64,000 bases of DNA, taken from assembly GCA_014058105.1 (NCBI GenBank), contig JACGCM010001844.1, positions 4,464,001 to 4,528,000 on the forward strand. The letters are read 5' to 3'. This stretch comes from Kingdonia uniflora (taxonomy: Eukaryota; Streptophyta; Magnoliopsida; Ranunculales; Circaeasteraceae). A program made the position numbers and the translations under genes. The notes under the pieces were generated by a model. The model was not told the origin of the DNA, ran no database searches, and saw only the letters and a program-made list of their open reading frames with translations. Positions 24,134 to 38,300 of this stretch are shown piece by piece. Each line of letters opens with the position of its first letter. The first letter of the stretch is position 1.

Positions 24134-24692
24134 TAATCTACAATACGATTAAGAAGCTTTTAGTTAGTAGAGAAACACGAAGAATACCAATCGGATTTGG
24201 AAAAATAAAGAATTCAATTACTAAAATAAGCAATTACAATGAGAATCTCTCAAACCCTAGGTTTTTCTCCAAACTCTTTTCAGATCTAACATAACCTAGA
24301 AAATAACTTAAGTTCCCTTTATATATTAGAGAACTAGAAAAATTATAAAGAATGGATTTCGAGGCAAAACAACGCCTAAGATTCCAAAACACCGCCAAAG
24401 TCGTTCGAACGAACTAGGGAGTCGTTCGAACGACTTTATGCCTAATTGGTCTAAACTCTAGGAAAGTAGACCAACTAGTTCGAACCACACACAACTTTTT
24501 TCCAACGACATATGGCTCTGGGCCAAATTCCAGAGGACATGGCAACTCGTTCGAACGATACTAAACTTCGTTCGAACGAAATATGGCTTTGGGCCAAAAT
24601 TCCAGGGAACATGTCAACTCATTCGAACGACTCTCAACCTCATTCGAACGACTTTGACAAATCTTCAAATAACTCTAGATCCTCCTTGATCA
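24134..24692 (-). repeat. Gypsy-2 5' LTR
   Basis: 559 bases. About seven copies or near copies of TCGTTCGAACGA occur between 24400 and 24655, some exact (agtcgttcgaacgact), others with one change. Followed by the target duplication atttg at 24693-24697. Confidence 0.9.
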
Positions 24693-24701
24693 ATTTGAAA
24701 C

Positions 24702-24970
24702 ACCTTTCCAGGTTGGGATATATATCGGATTATGTTCCCTAGCTATCTCCCCAATACGAGTAGAGAACTTTGTTAATTTATCACAGACAGCTTGTCCAAC
24801 CTCGTTCAACGTGAGAGCCTTCCTCTTTCATAACAGACCTACAATATACTCAAGAAGGCGCACAAGGATTATTAATTTAACTACTACAACGTCAAAAACA
24901 TGTAATTGATACCTGGTGATGTGGATGCCCTTTGGGCGCAAGATTAGAAGAGTCTTTCATTTGGTCTGAT
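24702..24970 (-). pseudogene. CACTA second gene (TnpA/PTTA-like), 5' part
   Basis: The minus strand encodes ALTLNEVGQAVCDKLTKFS then IGEIAREHNPIYIPTWKGVS. The 'LN..GQ......KFS...G.IAR......P..W' pattern is the conserved start of the plant CACTA second gene. The last codon reads straight into 18972 once Gypsy-2 and one atttg copy are removed, continuing TKILIWNSL. A further upstream exon may lie at about 24890-24970. Confidence 0.68.
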
Positions 24971-25286
24971 CACATGGAGCGTCATCCTGATGATATCGAC
25001 ATCCTGATACATGGAAAAAATTTAAAGATTATATTAATAAGTATAAAATACAACTTTTTGATTCAGAATGTAAAGAAATATTAAAAACTAACTTAGAAAT
25101 GCATCATTTGAAGAATTGTACATACCTTACATTTGTTATATAACAAAGTCAATAGTATAATAAAATGAATAATCTCATTCTGTAAAATATTACATTTAAT
25201 AAGAATAATGTGTGAATCAAAGGAAATATCGTCTTATTCCATAAAATCGGACACATCATAATAATAAATGAGAAAACCAATTTCTT

Positions 25287-28200
25287 TTACACCCTTGTTC
25301 CTTCAGCAATTTCCTCATCTTCATCTATGAGATCATTTAATAATGTTGACGTTGCTGGAGAAGCTGGGGTTCTTGCCTCAAAAACCAGTGGGCCTTCGTA
25401 AGCATCAATGTCCTTAGTTAATCTTTGTGAGCATCAATAACGACATACCAATCATCTTTACTTGGATCTTTGCAATAGAAGATCTGTGAAGCTTGAGATG
25501 CGAGACAAAATGGTTCATCTTGTTGATTTGAATTGCTTTTTAGCCTTACCAAATTCACAAACGTTAAATTTATTACTGGATCAATTTTACATCCATTAAC
25601 TTTATCTTCAATCCGCACCCAATCACAATAGAATACAGTTTGCTTGAAGTCAAAATAATCTAGTTCAATTATCTCTCTGACTACTCCATAATACGTGGCT
25701 TCTTCTTGAAGGAGATTCTGATCTCTACTACTAGATCTGAAATTAGTCATTGCCTTTATTTTGGCCCTGCTGTTCTGAGTAGTCTTACAGCTCTCTAAAT
25801 CTTTTGCATAAAACACATACCCATTAACTCAATATCCTTTATATAATACTTCTTTAAAGCTTGGGCCATCCGTTAACCTTTTCAATGTAAAAATTTTATC
25901 CTTTTCTAACTGGTATACAAAAGTAAATATCAGAACTATTGTACTTGGCACAAACTACCTTATAAATGTTAAATATATAATGAGTTATATACCTGTTACC
26001 TTAACCATGGTATGAAACCCATTGGTTTCACTTTTGACCTGGCACCCCTTACTCTAAAAGCTCTTAATTGCTCACCGGGATATTTCTTGTATTTCTTATA
26101 AATAGTTTATAATATTATGCATAATATGTCACAAATAAATATCTCTTAAAATTTAAATAAAAATAGGAAAATATCCTCCCATTCTTCAACTTCATCAAAG
26201 CAACTTAAATCCCATTTACGAACTTGTTCAAATTTGAGGTTCTCAAGAGTTATATTTTTGCCCTTTTTATCCATAGGTTGTTCATCGTCAACATCAACAT
26301 CCATAAACAATGGTTTTCCTTGTTTATAACTTCCACCCTACTATTAGGTATGTACTCCATGCAATACAATATAGCTTCATCTAAAATGTAGTTATTCGCA
26401 ATACACGCTTCCACGTGTCTTGGACTTCTTACTGACTCTTTGTATGTTCTCATTTTCCTTTAAAAAAAATAAAAAATAAAAAATTACATAGATAAATCTA
26501 TTAAAATTAAGTTTACGTTTAAATATAATGCGTACCTCTCAAAGTTATACATCCAACGAAATCTAGTAGATCCACATTTTGTTGCCTCAGCCAAATGGAG
26601 AACAAAGTGAACCATGGAAACAGAAAATGAAGCCGGGAAATATTTCTCAAACACACATAAAGCTTCTACTAGACGATCACCCATAACCTTAAGCTCGTCT
26701 CGCTGAATAGTCTTGGAACAAAGGACGTTAAAGAATAAAGAGACTTGCCCCAATGCAATAAGCAACGGCTTATCTTTTTTGAAAGCATGCATTAAAAGTA
26801 CTAGTAAAAGATGTTGTATCAAAATGTGATAGTCGAGAGACTTCAGGCCTTTTAACTGCAACTCTTCCATGTTTACATTATGTTTCCAGTTGGAACTGTA
26901 GCCAATTGGAACCTTTAACTCATGCAAGATACGACAAAAGGACTCCTTTTCAGCTCGATCTAAAGTGAAAGGAGCCTTTAGCAAAAACAACTTTGTCCCA
27001 TTCTCTTGAGGCCATAACTTTTTTCTTATTTTTATCTCTTTCAGGTCCAAGCGAGCTTTAAGATTATCTTTAGTATTTTCCTTTGTGTCCATTATCGCCG
27101 CAATGATATTACTAGCAAAATTACTTTCAACATGCATGGCGTCTAAGTTGTGAGGAACCAACAAAAACTATTATATTTAAAACATACAAATATTAGATGT
27201 AATTAATTATAAGTGAATAAAATAAAGTTCAAATGATACAAATAATAATTACCTCCCAGTATGGCAAGTCGAATAAGATTAATCTTTTTGACCAAGGAGT
27301 TGGGCCATCATCATTATTTGCATCTCTTTTTCTCTTCTTTCCTCGTGTTTTCCCCCATTCAGTCTATAAATTTTTTACCGTACTCAATACTTCAGAGCCA
27401 CTTAAGTGTTTTGGCGCACAATCATGTTCCTCAGAACCATTAAATTGTGATTTTTGCTTCCTAAAAGGATGAATTTTTGGTAAGAATCTTCTAGTTCCCA
27501 TGTACACATGCTTCATTCCATGCTGTAATCTCATTGAGTAAATGCCTTCGCTGCAAATGGGGCAAGCATATGTTCATCCAGTTGTGCAACCCGATACATG
27601 ACTGTAGGCAGGGAAATCATGGATAGTCCATAATAAGATTGCTTTCAATGTAAACATGGTCTTACTAATTGAGTCATATGTTACTACACCGTTATACCAT
27701 AAATCTTTTAACTCAGAGATCAATGGCTGCAAGTATACGTCAATATCTTTTCCCGGACCGCTCTTTCCTGGAATAAGTAGTGTAAGCATGGTGAACTCCT
27801 TTTACATGCATAAAGATGGCGGAAGATTGTAGGGGACAACCATTACAGGCCAACAACTATATGAATTATTCTTATTCCCAAATGGATTGAACCCATCTGT
27901 AGCATGCCCAAAACGAATATGTCACGATTCATTTACAAAATCGGGGTACCTAATATCTACTTCTTTCCATTGTGAAGCATCTGCAGGATGAGCATTATGC
28001 CATCTTTTGAGGCTCCCTTGTGATGTCATGTCATACTTTCTGCAATCCACGGAATGCTATAAAGACTTTTCAGTCTTGGCGCTAAAGGGAAGTACCTGAG
28101 TACCTCTCTGGGTATCTTTCTTGACTTTTTCCTTGCAAGGTAATCAGATTGCCATCAACTTTCGTTGCATTAAGGACATTTATCACGAGTCTCATGTTCT

Positions 28201-28915
28201 TTCCAATATAATATGCAATTATTGGGGCATGCATGAATGCTCTCGTAATCCATACCCAATGATGTGATGATCTTCTTTACTGCATACACACTCTCCGGCA
28301 AAGTGTTACCTTTAGGAAGAATCCTTTTAAGCAAACCGAGCAGCAATGTGAAACTACTATCAGACCATTGACCATCTGTCTTCAAACTCATCAGCTCAAT
28401 TGTCACTGATAACTTTGTATCTTGTGGTGAACACATGGGTATATTAATCTGGAAGTATCCTCCCTCAGGTTCTTGTACGCCGTGTCTTCTTCAGGAACTT
28501 CATTATTGGATCTAACATTATCGGTGTAATCGTTCAACCTTTCGAGTGGTGCACGACCTAATGCATCATTCACTAAATCAAACATTCTTGTCTGCCCGGC
28601 ATCATTAAGTGGACTACTTGAAGAAATGCCAAGATCCTCAATGTCGGTATTGTTGATCTCATCGTTGACCTCTTCGTGAAAACACCAAGTCGTGCATGAC
28701 TGGTCTATGCCATTAAGAAATAAATGGTATCGTATGTCTTTAAGTGATTTAAGTCCATTCACATTGCGACATTTTTTACAATGACAAAATGAGGGGTCTC
28801 CATAATTGTTCTTTGCAAATTGAATAAATAAATTAGCAGCATCGCTATACCCCTTCGATTTCATGTTTTCATCCGTCCATTCTTTACCCGGATGAGTCAA
28901 AGACATTATTATCAC
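25287..28915 (-). pseudogene. CACTA transposase, TNP2-like
   Basis: Starts at 28915 or the ATG at 28906. Domains on the minus strand: transposase-associated domain (about 28900-28660; CHCKKCRN, ending CTTWCFHEE); zinc-ribbon-like ACPNNCILYWKE and RDKCP (about 28240-28170); RYFPLAPRLKSLY (about 28110); the transposase_21 core with ATDGFNPFG and SCWPVMVVPYNLPP (about 27920-27810); CPICSEG (about 27560); NLDAMHVESNF and the DUF4218 region (27164-26520); and the DUF4216-like C-terminus (25816-25420), ending EGTRV at 25287. This is the standard TNP2 order, normally about 1,000 residues. In-frame stops near 27800 and 27570 and others break it, so it is inactive. Confidence 0.85.
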
Positions 28916-28929
28916 AAGCCCTCAACCAA

Positions 28930-30085
28930 TCTACAGCCCACGATGATTTCAAAGGTTATAAAAAGTACATAAACAAACATATAATAGTTAGATTACCCTT
29001 TCATGAAATATTTATCTCCCATTTTATCTTCTACGCCATCATCATTGTTTGTAAGATATAACTCACGAGGAACAACAGACTGTTTAGGGACATGCCCAGA
29101 ACAAGTTATAGTCAAAAATGTACAAATTTTGATTCATATGCCCTCACAATTGTGGTTTGTATGAATTTAGACTCCTAACGCGTCATATCTCTGTTCTCAA
29201 TAATAAGCAACACAGGAATGATTTCTGTAGTTACTTATCAAATCAGATAGACCAATAGGTTTCAACTATATCTTACTATATAAAGAAGAGTCATAGAAAA
29301 AAGACAAACCCATCTTATTAGCTTAGTTTTTCTATCTACTAGGTGTCAGTTTCCTTCCCTAAGCATGTCCCAAATCTCTTTACTGATGTCTCAGCTAGCT
29401 TCCAAAGCACTTGCACTTTGGGCATCAGTCTTCAGTCCTAGAAATCAAAGATATCTCTATTGTTTGTGAGAGAAAAAATTTCCTTGCAAGAGGTTAGGCA
29501 ATTAAATTAGAGAAAATAAGGATAGAGGTAACTGGACAGCAAGCTATCCAGCTTCCATAAAACACAAACACAAAAGAAGATATTCATAACTCAAAACCTG
29601 TAATAAGGGTTAATAAGATCCTCGATCTTAGTTAAGTCAATAGGTCTTTCTTTGCTTCACTCGTCAATGTTGATGAGGTCATGAGTATATAATATAGCCC
29701 CCCTTTTCACCTCTAGAATTAGCAGGAATGTTAGTTTCACTAACAATTAAAGTTACTCAAAAGTCCTTAAGTTTGCACTTTGTGAGATCCCATTGAACAC
29801 AAAAAATCCATTATGACGGGGATGTCTTTCTGATCAAAGTCTTTTACTATAGCTGTTGAGTAGGAAACTGCCCACACTTTTGAGCTATCCCATTTCAATA
29901 GCTTTCTACACCTTAACCAAGATTACCCAAATTCAGCTATGTAATCAGTCTTGATATCGACGCCTCTACTCAAGGTTGCAAAAACCTCATCTCCACATTT
30001 CTATAGACAGCTCCCAGGCCAGCTTAACATTGTACTCTTTAATCCATCCATAGACTATCAAATCAACTTCTGAAACCAGATTCAT
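28930..30085. other. CACTA 5' region, nothing recognised
   Basis: AT-rich DNA upstream of the TNP2 start. No exon could be supported, though leader exons of the minus-strand gene may lie here. Confidence 0.4.
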
Positions 30086-30089
30086 TATT

Positions 30090-30430
30090 TTGAAAGAAAC
30101 TGTTATATGTGTTATATCTGTTATCTGTGTTATATCTGCTATCATCAAAGAATATGTTATGAATGTGTTATATCTGCTACCAGGTTCCTTATTTTGAAAG
30201 GAACTGCTATATATGTTATATATGTTATCTGTTATATCTTACCAAAGAAGCAGCAGTCTGTTATCTGTTATTAGTTTATACAAGAAACTGTTATATCTGC
30301 TATATAAAGATCAGAAGCATATGGCCATCTGTCTATAATCTGCAGAAACTATTAATCTGTTTATACAAGAGACTATACAGAATCTGCAGAAACTGTTTAT
30401 CTGTTTATACAAAGAACTGCAATATCAGAT
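30090..30430. repeat. Degenerate GTTATATCTG minisatellite
   Basis: Repeated words gttatatctg, gttatctg and tatatctgctat, with larger repeated blocks (for example 'aaactgtttatctgtttatacaa'). The plus-strand open frame over it (30163-30552) is a by-product of the repeat. Confidence 0.75.
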
Positions 30431-30559
30431 ATGTTGTTTATCCATTCCTTATAGAGTACAATGCTTATGCTGTATGTTTAGCTCTTCATTATCCCTCGTT
30501 GTCGTATCTTGCTTTCCATTATGGACAACTTAATACATTAAAACAACAATAATAGTTTT

Positions 30560-31790
30560 GTTTGTTTGTTTTTGCATCATCAATCTGGTAGATGTCTCTT
30601 AGATGTGTTTTTTGTTATATTTACAGATAGTTTAGTAATAATGAGAGATGAATGAACAAAAAGGGGCAATATTAGTTGTTAAGGTATAGGAGTTGTGAAC
30701 AATGATAAATGACCAATTCCCCTAGTAGCATTCAAGTTACCACTGCCCTTTAACTCGGGATAACCTACCCAAAAGCGGAGAATAGATAAATGAAGCTTGG
30801 CTGAAATTAGACAAAATTTTCAGACAAACCAGGCCTAGCAAGATTTCTTATGACACTAGTGGCAACTTGCAGGCAGAATATATCAGCAATCCACTCCCCG
30901 AGCTCGTAGCAACCACTCGAGTGAAAACCGTATAAGCAATCCATTAACTTTCCTTATTCCGAATTAAAATCTTTTTACAGATCGTAGGAGTTTCACCAAC
31001 AAGATCTATATATAGTTAGGCATGACTTATTTTTAATGTACCAGTGGCACTCTCACTGCAAGCTCATTATGTAATATCATCGTGATGCTCTCATGGTGAC
31101 CATATTGGATATTTGTTAAGTGGGTTGAAGTGAACTACAGAAATTGGCATGAATCGTATAATTTGGTATCTATACTGGTTATGTATCCAAAGGACTTCTT
31201 CCAAGAGGAAATCTTGGTTTGTTTCCAAAGAAGAAATTCTAGGGTACTTGACTAAGAATGACTTCTTACGTCAGTATACTGACCTTGTATTGCAAACCCA
31301 TCAAGAAGAATATTAAACGTCACTCGAGTCCCTTCGATACATGACCATAAGCATAGAGTTACTATCAATACTACCAACAGGGATAATCACTATTTTGTGA
31401 TATCCATTATTTTTTTTAGCAATTCTATTAAGTATTTATAAAATTTAGTTTGGAGATTTTAATCATGGCAGCAACAATTATATACAGAAAACAAGAGAGA
31501 GAAAAATCAAGTAAATCATAATTATCATATAGTAATTACTTTAAATCAAACATACTAACAACAAATCTCAAAATCATTAAGTAATTGCAAGTATAAATAA
31601 ATTAAGCATACCAATTTCAGACTTGAGATCTTTTGTTGCAACTTCTGAAAGAAAAATCGATGAATCAAAAATTAAGATTGAATCAAAAAACAAAATCCAA
31701 AAAAAAGTTTAGAACTTTTACTTCAATTTCACAAGCCTACGAATCATAAATAAAAAATAAAAAACCTATGAATCAAAACTCAAAAATCTT
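30560..31790. other. CACTA 5' region, nothing recognised
   Basis: No gene or repeat that I can support; AT-rich throughout. Confidence 0.4.
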
Positions 31791-31794
31791 TTGC

Positions 31795-32060
31795 TACAAT
31801 TTCATATTATAGAATAGGATTAAAAAAACCTAAGAACTCAAATTTCAGAGCTATAGAATATGATTAAAACACCTAACGACTCAAATTTCAGAGTTAGAAT
31901 GGGATTAATAAACCTAACGACTCAGATTTCATAGTTATAGAATAGGATTTAAAACCTAAATACTCAAATTTCATATTATAGAATAAGATTAAAGTTTAGA
32001 TTATAGAATAGAATAGGATTACAGAATATGATTAAAGTTCAGAATCTTACTCAAATTTCT
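31795..32060. repeat. About 45-bp tandem repeats
   Basis: Five to six imperfect units of the form 'gactcaaatttca.agttatagaatagga.taaaacctaa'. They lie between the TNP2 gene and the right CACTA end, where 5' promoter repeats are common. Confidence 0.7.
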
Positions 32061-32258
32061 CACCGGGTTGGCGACTCCTCAAGTTCAAAAACCTAACGAG
32101 TGAGAAGGGTGATGAATTATGGGGAGGGTTTTGTTCATTTTGGAAGTTGATGAGCAGAAAATCAGGGAAAATCATGATCTTCAGATTTTAGAAGGAAATT
32201 AGAATATTTTAGATGGGGAAATGGTAGGATTAAGAGAAACCCCAAAACTAAGTTTTAG

Positions 32259-32273
32259 AGAGGGAAAATGGCA
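32259..32273. repeat. LINE target-site duplication, left
   Basis: agagggaaaatggca (15 bases), repeated exactly at 39464-39478. Variable 7-20 bp duplications are typical of L1-type target-primed insertion. Confidence 0.92.
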
Positions 32274-32560
32274 TCTCTTCCTCACCCCTCTCCATATCTT
32301 AGCAACTACTCCCAAATATCTCCCATCCACATCCATTACAGTATCTCACCGAGATCCTCCAGTTTGACTTCCACCCCTTTCTAGACAACCCCTCACCCTC
32401 TCTCACACCCCACACTTCCTCTACCTTACTACAACCTCATGCAAACCATAAACCCTAAACCTAATGTCCAAATCCACTTGCTTTAACCAACCCTAACTGT
32501 TAATGCTTTGTGCTCTCTGTTTCTTTTCTCTGTTGGTTTTTTGACTCCTTTTTGGCAAAT

Positions 32561-35010
32561 ATGAATGAAGAAAAAATACCCAATATCTACACAAGGACAT
32601 AAGAGAAGAATGAGATTACTCTGCTCATGAAAAGAATCACCACACATGACCCCATTCCAGTTATCCACCTCGATGACTCAACATGGAATAATCTCACAAC
32701 AAAATGGAAAAATGCAATAGCGTTCAAGTCGATCTCACCGGGTATTAAAGAGCAAGCCATCATGGACGGAGTGTTCCGAGCATGGGCAAAGCTTATTCCA
32801 CGTATTCCTCCTTTCTCATTTGAAAGGGATTCCAAAGTTTTTATAGCTAACTTCGAGAACCCGAGAGACCTACAAACCATCCTTAATTCATAAATGTTTC
32901 AACCCAATGTTACACCAATCGGAAATCAGCTTCCCAAAGTTTCTCTCTTGGGTCCAGATTTTGGGTCACCCATGATGCATGTTGAACAAAGAAATGCTTC
33001 GAATGATAGGGAATAAAATCGGCAAATTTGTTAGAGATGACTGGGTAGAGAACGCTACTGAAAACCGACGGAGCAGTTTTGTTCGCATCCAAGTAAACCT
33101 CTTTACTACGAAACTGTTGGTTTTACCAATACCGATATTGCGACCGGCTCAATTCGGAGATGCCCGTATCACCGTCTGTTACGAGCGGCTTGAGGGATTT
33201 TGCCCTTATTGTGGTGTGCTTACCCACCCTCTCTCCACATGCCAATGGTTTGAACAAGTAATGCATGAAAGAAACCGGCTTAATATAACCGATAAGTTCG
33301 AATTCTACTACGGGTCGCACATTCAGATAAACACGCCAAAAAATACTACCTCGTCCCCTTTCAAACATTTCTATACCGGTCGTCAATCCCCTCCAAAACA
33401 ACACCACTACTCTTACCAAAAAACCTAGGACAATCACAATGATCAAGGAAACAAACTGCCGCAAAGGACAAATCAGAGCGGCAGAGAGATTTCCCTTACC
33501 AGAACGGAGTTGGGACCGTTTGTCACAGAACTATCGTACGACCCACATCAGCACAACCTCAAAAATAATTCCAAGGAGCGACTCCTTTTCTCGGCTTGGC
33601 AGAAACAATATCAACAAAGAGCATAAAAGCTTCCTTACCGACAAATGAATAGCTTTAGTAGCACTTTATTTGATCTCGACGTGGGTAAAGACCAACCGGG
33701 ACGCAGGTCGTCCGGCTCAAAATTTGGTGGAGCCGGTACAGCAAGGACTATTGATTTTGATGCGTACCCAGAGGCCCATTGTTTCAAACACAAAGGAAAT
33801 GAGATTATGGGACCCATGAAACCTTTTCACAACACTTGGCGGCTTAATGAGGCCACATCAACATATCATCAACTTGGTGGTGACAAGGCTGCATGGAGGC
33901 CACAACGGCAGCTAAGTAATGAGTACCTGGCAACGGGGTCCACTACATCTTTTCACAACACATCTCACTCTGACATTTCGTCTCGCAAGTCTCTCAAAAT
34001 GGCTTTGATTGCAGACCTAGGGTCCCACATGGACACATCACCTGACGGTCCAAACACAGAAAAGGTTTTGATATAAATTTTTAGTCCAACAGCTCTATCT
34101 CGGGTAGGCCCACCCACTTTTTGTTCAAGACAACCTTTTGATTGTTGGACACAATATTCAGACCTTGTTATTGGAAGCCCAACAATCAGTTCGCAAAAGC
34201 CCAACATCGATAAGCAGACCTTTGAAGAGATAATCATACCACCCGGTCCAAGCTCAATGATGGGCCTGGGCCCTAAACACGTAGACTGTACCAGCATCAC
34301 CTCCCCGCTTCATAAGACGCCTTTCATCAGGCCCCTCAAAAAAAACCCTTCGAGCCCAAACTTAACCAAAGACCTACCCCAACACATTACCTCTTTCTAC
34401 TAAGCCTATCTAAAAAGATCTCCCCAAAAACTACAGTATCCAACATACATAGTTTTGCTACAACACATGTTTGTTCGTCTAATGACCCAACCCCAATTGA
34501 AATTGGATATTCATCATCGGATCACATGGGTTGGATAACACCAACTCACAGAGACATTTTTGGCGATTGGTCAGCCAACACAGTTGGGAGAAGCATGGGG
34601 TACCAAGACAAACGGAAAAGGATTCACACAGCTTCGCCGACACCAGAGGAAGGTACGGGCGACTCGCAACCCGCCAAGGTACGCATTCTTCCATTTATAT
34701 CTGTCTTTGATTCCTACTTCCATAACCATTGTATGAAACTTGTAATCTCTATTAGCTCAGTTTTTCCCTTTCTTTTTACTGTGCCTAGTAATTCCCATTC
34801 TGATCGGGGAAGACCTCCAAGTTATAGACAAGTCAAACTTAGAATGTTCAAAGAAAAATTAGTCTTGTTAATAGGCATAAGAACCCCAGGATGGGAAGTA
34901 CCCATCTTGAGGGGATGGACCTTTGGATCTCTGGCTCGGAAGGCAAGAAAAGTCACCCTGGTATAAAATCACGTACAGACCTTCATTGCAGGATAAAATT
35001 GGCTTGGAAC
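32561..35010 (+). pseudogene. LINE ORF1, nucleic-acid-binding protein
   Basis: The first ATG that fits is at 32561. The DUF4283-like region (about 32620-32895) reads STWNNLTTKWKNAIAF and FERDSKVFIANFENPRDLQ. A frameshift leads to 32979-33428 with EMLRMIGNKIGKFVRDDW and a C-x2-C-x4-H-x4-C knuckle (CPYCGVLTHPLSTC). The rest is a low-complexity tail in shifting frames, to about 35 kb. In L1 elements this protein coats the RNA. Stops (13th codon, 32891) and frameshifts disable it. Confidence 0.8.
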
Positions 35011-35311
35011 GGTATGAAAGCTAAAGGGAGGAAAGTGGGCTAGCCCCCTAAGTTGACAAATGGGGTTGGGAAAGGCTTTGAAATAATTCGAAGATCTTTC
35101 TGCGCTTCAGCCCGGAACCTCATATCCACACCGCACTCCACCGCCTTTTCTCGCTTTAAATCTGCCTTCAACACTAGTAGTAAAACGATAAAGGACAGCG
35201 TTAAGAACACCAGGCCTCACAAAAAACATCACCCCGATCCACTAGCATTGCCAAACCGTTTATAGCTCTTATTCTTTTGGAAGCGGGCCCGACACCGGCC
35301 CTCGGTGAGAA

Positions 35312-38300
35312 ATGATTATTCTATCATGGAACTGTAGGGGGAGCGGAAAGCCCGCCACCCTTAGAGAACTCCTTTATATCCAAAGCAAACACCACTTGGA
35401 CGTCCTATTCCTGTCCGAAACCAAAACTTCTTACCCGGATTCCTTTAGAAAGTTTGCCAAACTGGGTTTCAAGCACTCTCATATGGAGGCCGCGACCTGC
35501 ACTCATGGAGGAGGGCTATGGCTGGCTTGGGATAAAGACATTAAGATACACATTCTTGTCTCCTCTTCCTGAGGTACAGACACTCTTATTTCATCCCCTG
35601 GTCACAACCCCCCTCCGGAGTCCCCACCGGTCCAATGGATGTGCTCCTTCACTTATGGTCCCCCCAAAGATCAGAACTGGTTCCCTTACTGGAAGGTTAT
35701 CTCACAGATGGCCACCCGTATCCCTATCCCCTGGCTCATTATCGGTGACTTGAATTGCATTATCCGCAAAGAAGAAAATTCTGGCAAACTCTCGTTCGAT
35801 TGTTCCCTCCCTAACCATCTGGAGGACTTCATGTTCCATTCAGCTATGATTGATCTGGGTTCCTCCGGTGTTCCATTCACTTGACCAAACAAAAGAAAAG
35901 GGAGAAAGTTGACAAAGCTCAGACTGGATCGGGGGCTCGCCTTAGGGTTATAGAGAACCAGCTTTTCTGAAGCAACTATCAGGAACCTCCCCATTATTGG
36001 GTCAGATCACCGCCCTATCCTTCTTAACAAAGCTCCTTTGACCCACCAACTTCCAAAGAAATTTCACTTTCTCTCCTTCTAGCCCGACCACGCTGATTAC
36101 CAAACAGTCATTAAGAAAGCCTGGAAGGTGGAGCAAACGGGTTCCCGGCCGCCCCGGCTATCTAAGAAGCTGCGGCACACAAAGCGCGAGTTACAAACCT
36201 GGAACATAAATTCCCTTAACGCCGCCTCTGGACTGGCCAAGCAACTCCGTGAGGACATTGGAAGTATTCAACTTGAGCCAAATACTGACCAGAATAACTT
36301 AACCAAAAACTCTCTCCAAACCAAGCTGGAGTCCATCCTCTCCTGGGAAGAGACCCTATGGAAAGATAAGTCCAGAGAGCTCTAGCTTAAAGAAAATTAT
36401 TGTAACACCAGGTTCTTCCACATGGCTACCATTTGTAGGAGGCGCCAAAACAATATCCAAAACATTCGAAAAGAAGATGGATCCTGGGCGCATGAACGAA
36501 AAAACATTAGAGACGTCTTTCTTAACTTCTATAAAAAGTTGTTCCATTCCTCCTCCCCTCCCATAAAGATTGAGGACCTCCAGGTTATGAAAAAGATTGT
36601 CACAACTGGCGACAACGATACCCTGACTCAGATTCCTACCATGGAAGAGGTGAAATAAGCCATTCTCTCCATGAATCCCAGAAAATCCCTGGGCCGGATG
36701 GTTTTACGCCCCTCTTCTATCAAAAATCTTGGGACACAGTCAAGGTGGACCTCTTCCACGCCATATAAATGTTTTTCCAGACGGACCACCTGATAGGCGA
36801 ATTAAACCATATAAATATCACACTGATTCCAAAGATCAATCACCCGACTTGCCCTGCTCACTTCCGTCCCATCAGCCTCTGTAACGTCAAATTTAAGATC
36901 ATTACCAAAATTCTAGCGGGGGGACTGAAGCCCCTCCTCCACAAGCTCATTTCCCCCACCCAAAACGCTTTTGTCCCTGGCCGCCAAATTTTTGATAATA
37001 TTATTATGGCTCAAGAGATCCTCAGATCCCTGGCTAAAAAGAAAGGATCCTCCGGAAGCATGGCGGAGAAACTTCACCTTAGCAAAACCTTCGACATAGT
37101 AGAATGGAGCTTCTTGGGTGACACCATAAAAGCTATGGGTTTTTATGAGAAATGGTGCACATGGATTCATCAATGCATTTCCACCACTGCCCTTTCATTC
37201 AACATTAACGGTTCGCCCTATGGTTTCTTTAAACCAGAAAGGGGTCTCAAACAAGGCGGCCCCCCCTCCCCTTCCTTTTTCTCATTTGTACGGAGGTTCT
37301 TTCTAGTATCCTCCTCAAAGCGAAAAGTCAAGGGGACCATCATGGTATCAAAACAGCTAGAGGCAGCACTCCGGTCTCCCACCTCCTCTTTACCGACAAT
37401 TGCTTCATTTTTTGTAAAGCTACCTTGGAGGAGGAGGGCACTCTCAAAGACGCCCTGGATTCATTTAAAAGAGTCTCTGGCTAGGAAATCAATCTCAACA
37501 AATCTTGCATCTTTTTTAGCAAAAATGCCCACCAGCAGCACCACAGGCTGATCCAACGCATTCTCCACATCAAGCGTAACACGGGTGGTGACAAATACCT
37601 TGGAGCGCCCCACACTTTCGGCCGTAAAAAAACCCTTAAGTTCCATGAGATTATTGATCTAGTTTTGAAGTGTATCGAGGGTTGGAAAGCAAAAACCTCT
37701 CCCAAGCGGGTAGAATAACCCTTATTAAAGTTGTTAACTCAGCAATTCCCTCTTTTCATATGTCCATTTTCCCTTTCCCTATCAAGACTTGTAAATAGCT
37801 TGACTCCATTAACACTCGTTTTATGTGAGGAACCAACTCTTCAGGCTCGAACAAGACCCACTTTATCAGCTGGAAAAACATTTATCGCCCAAAAGATAAA
37901 GGAGGGCTGGGAATAAGGACATCTCTCGCCCACAACCAAGCCCTCCTTGCAAAGCCCGTTTGGAGGGTCATTAAAGAACCTGACAAAATTTGGGCTCAAA
38001 ATCTTATTAAACGTTACTCTCCCAAAGAATCTCCTATGCTTTCCTCTCCCAAAGCCTTCGACTCTTAGATCTGGAAAAGGATTTTAACTGCTAAAAACAA
38101 CATTTGGACGGAGCTCATCTGGCATATAGGAGACGGCGAGAACGCAGACTACTGGCTCGAGCCATGGATACCAGGTATCTCCCTAGGTCGTCCTCATGGG
38201 CCGGCCCCAACAAATCGGATGAACACAAAAGTTTCATCTCTTATCTGCCCAACCTAGCGTATCTGGAAGGATACGCTCATCTGATCTTTGTTCCATGTCG

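Larger units (their letters stand above)
18978..24692 (-). mobile_element. Gypsy-2, Ty3-type retrotransposon
   Basis: Minus-strand element of 5.7 kb with LTRs at 24134-24692 (5') and 18978-19516 (3'), primer-binding site, purine tract and a 5-bp target duplication. It interrupts the CACTA second gene between two codons of one exon. Domain order protease, RT, RNase H, integrase marks Ty3 type. I see no chromodomain; the C-terminal part instead has a THPLVDD-like acidic tail. It is more decayed than Gypsy-1. Confidence 0.93.

Noticed and set aside
30163..30552. 129-codon open frame rich in Cys, Tyr and Ile
   Set aside because: It is a direct product of the GTTATATCTG minisatellite, with no real protein features.
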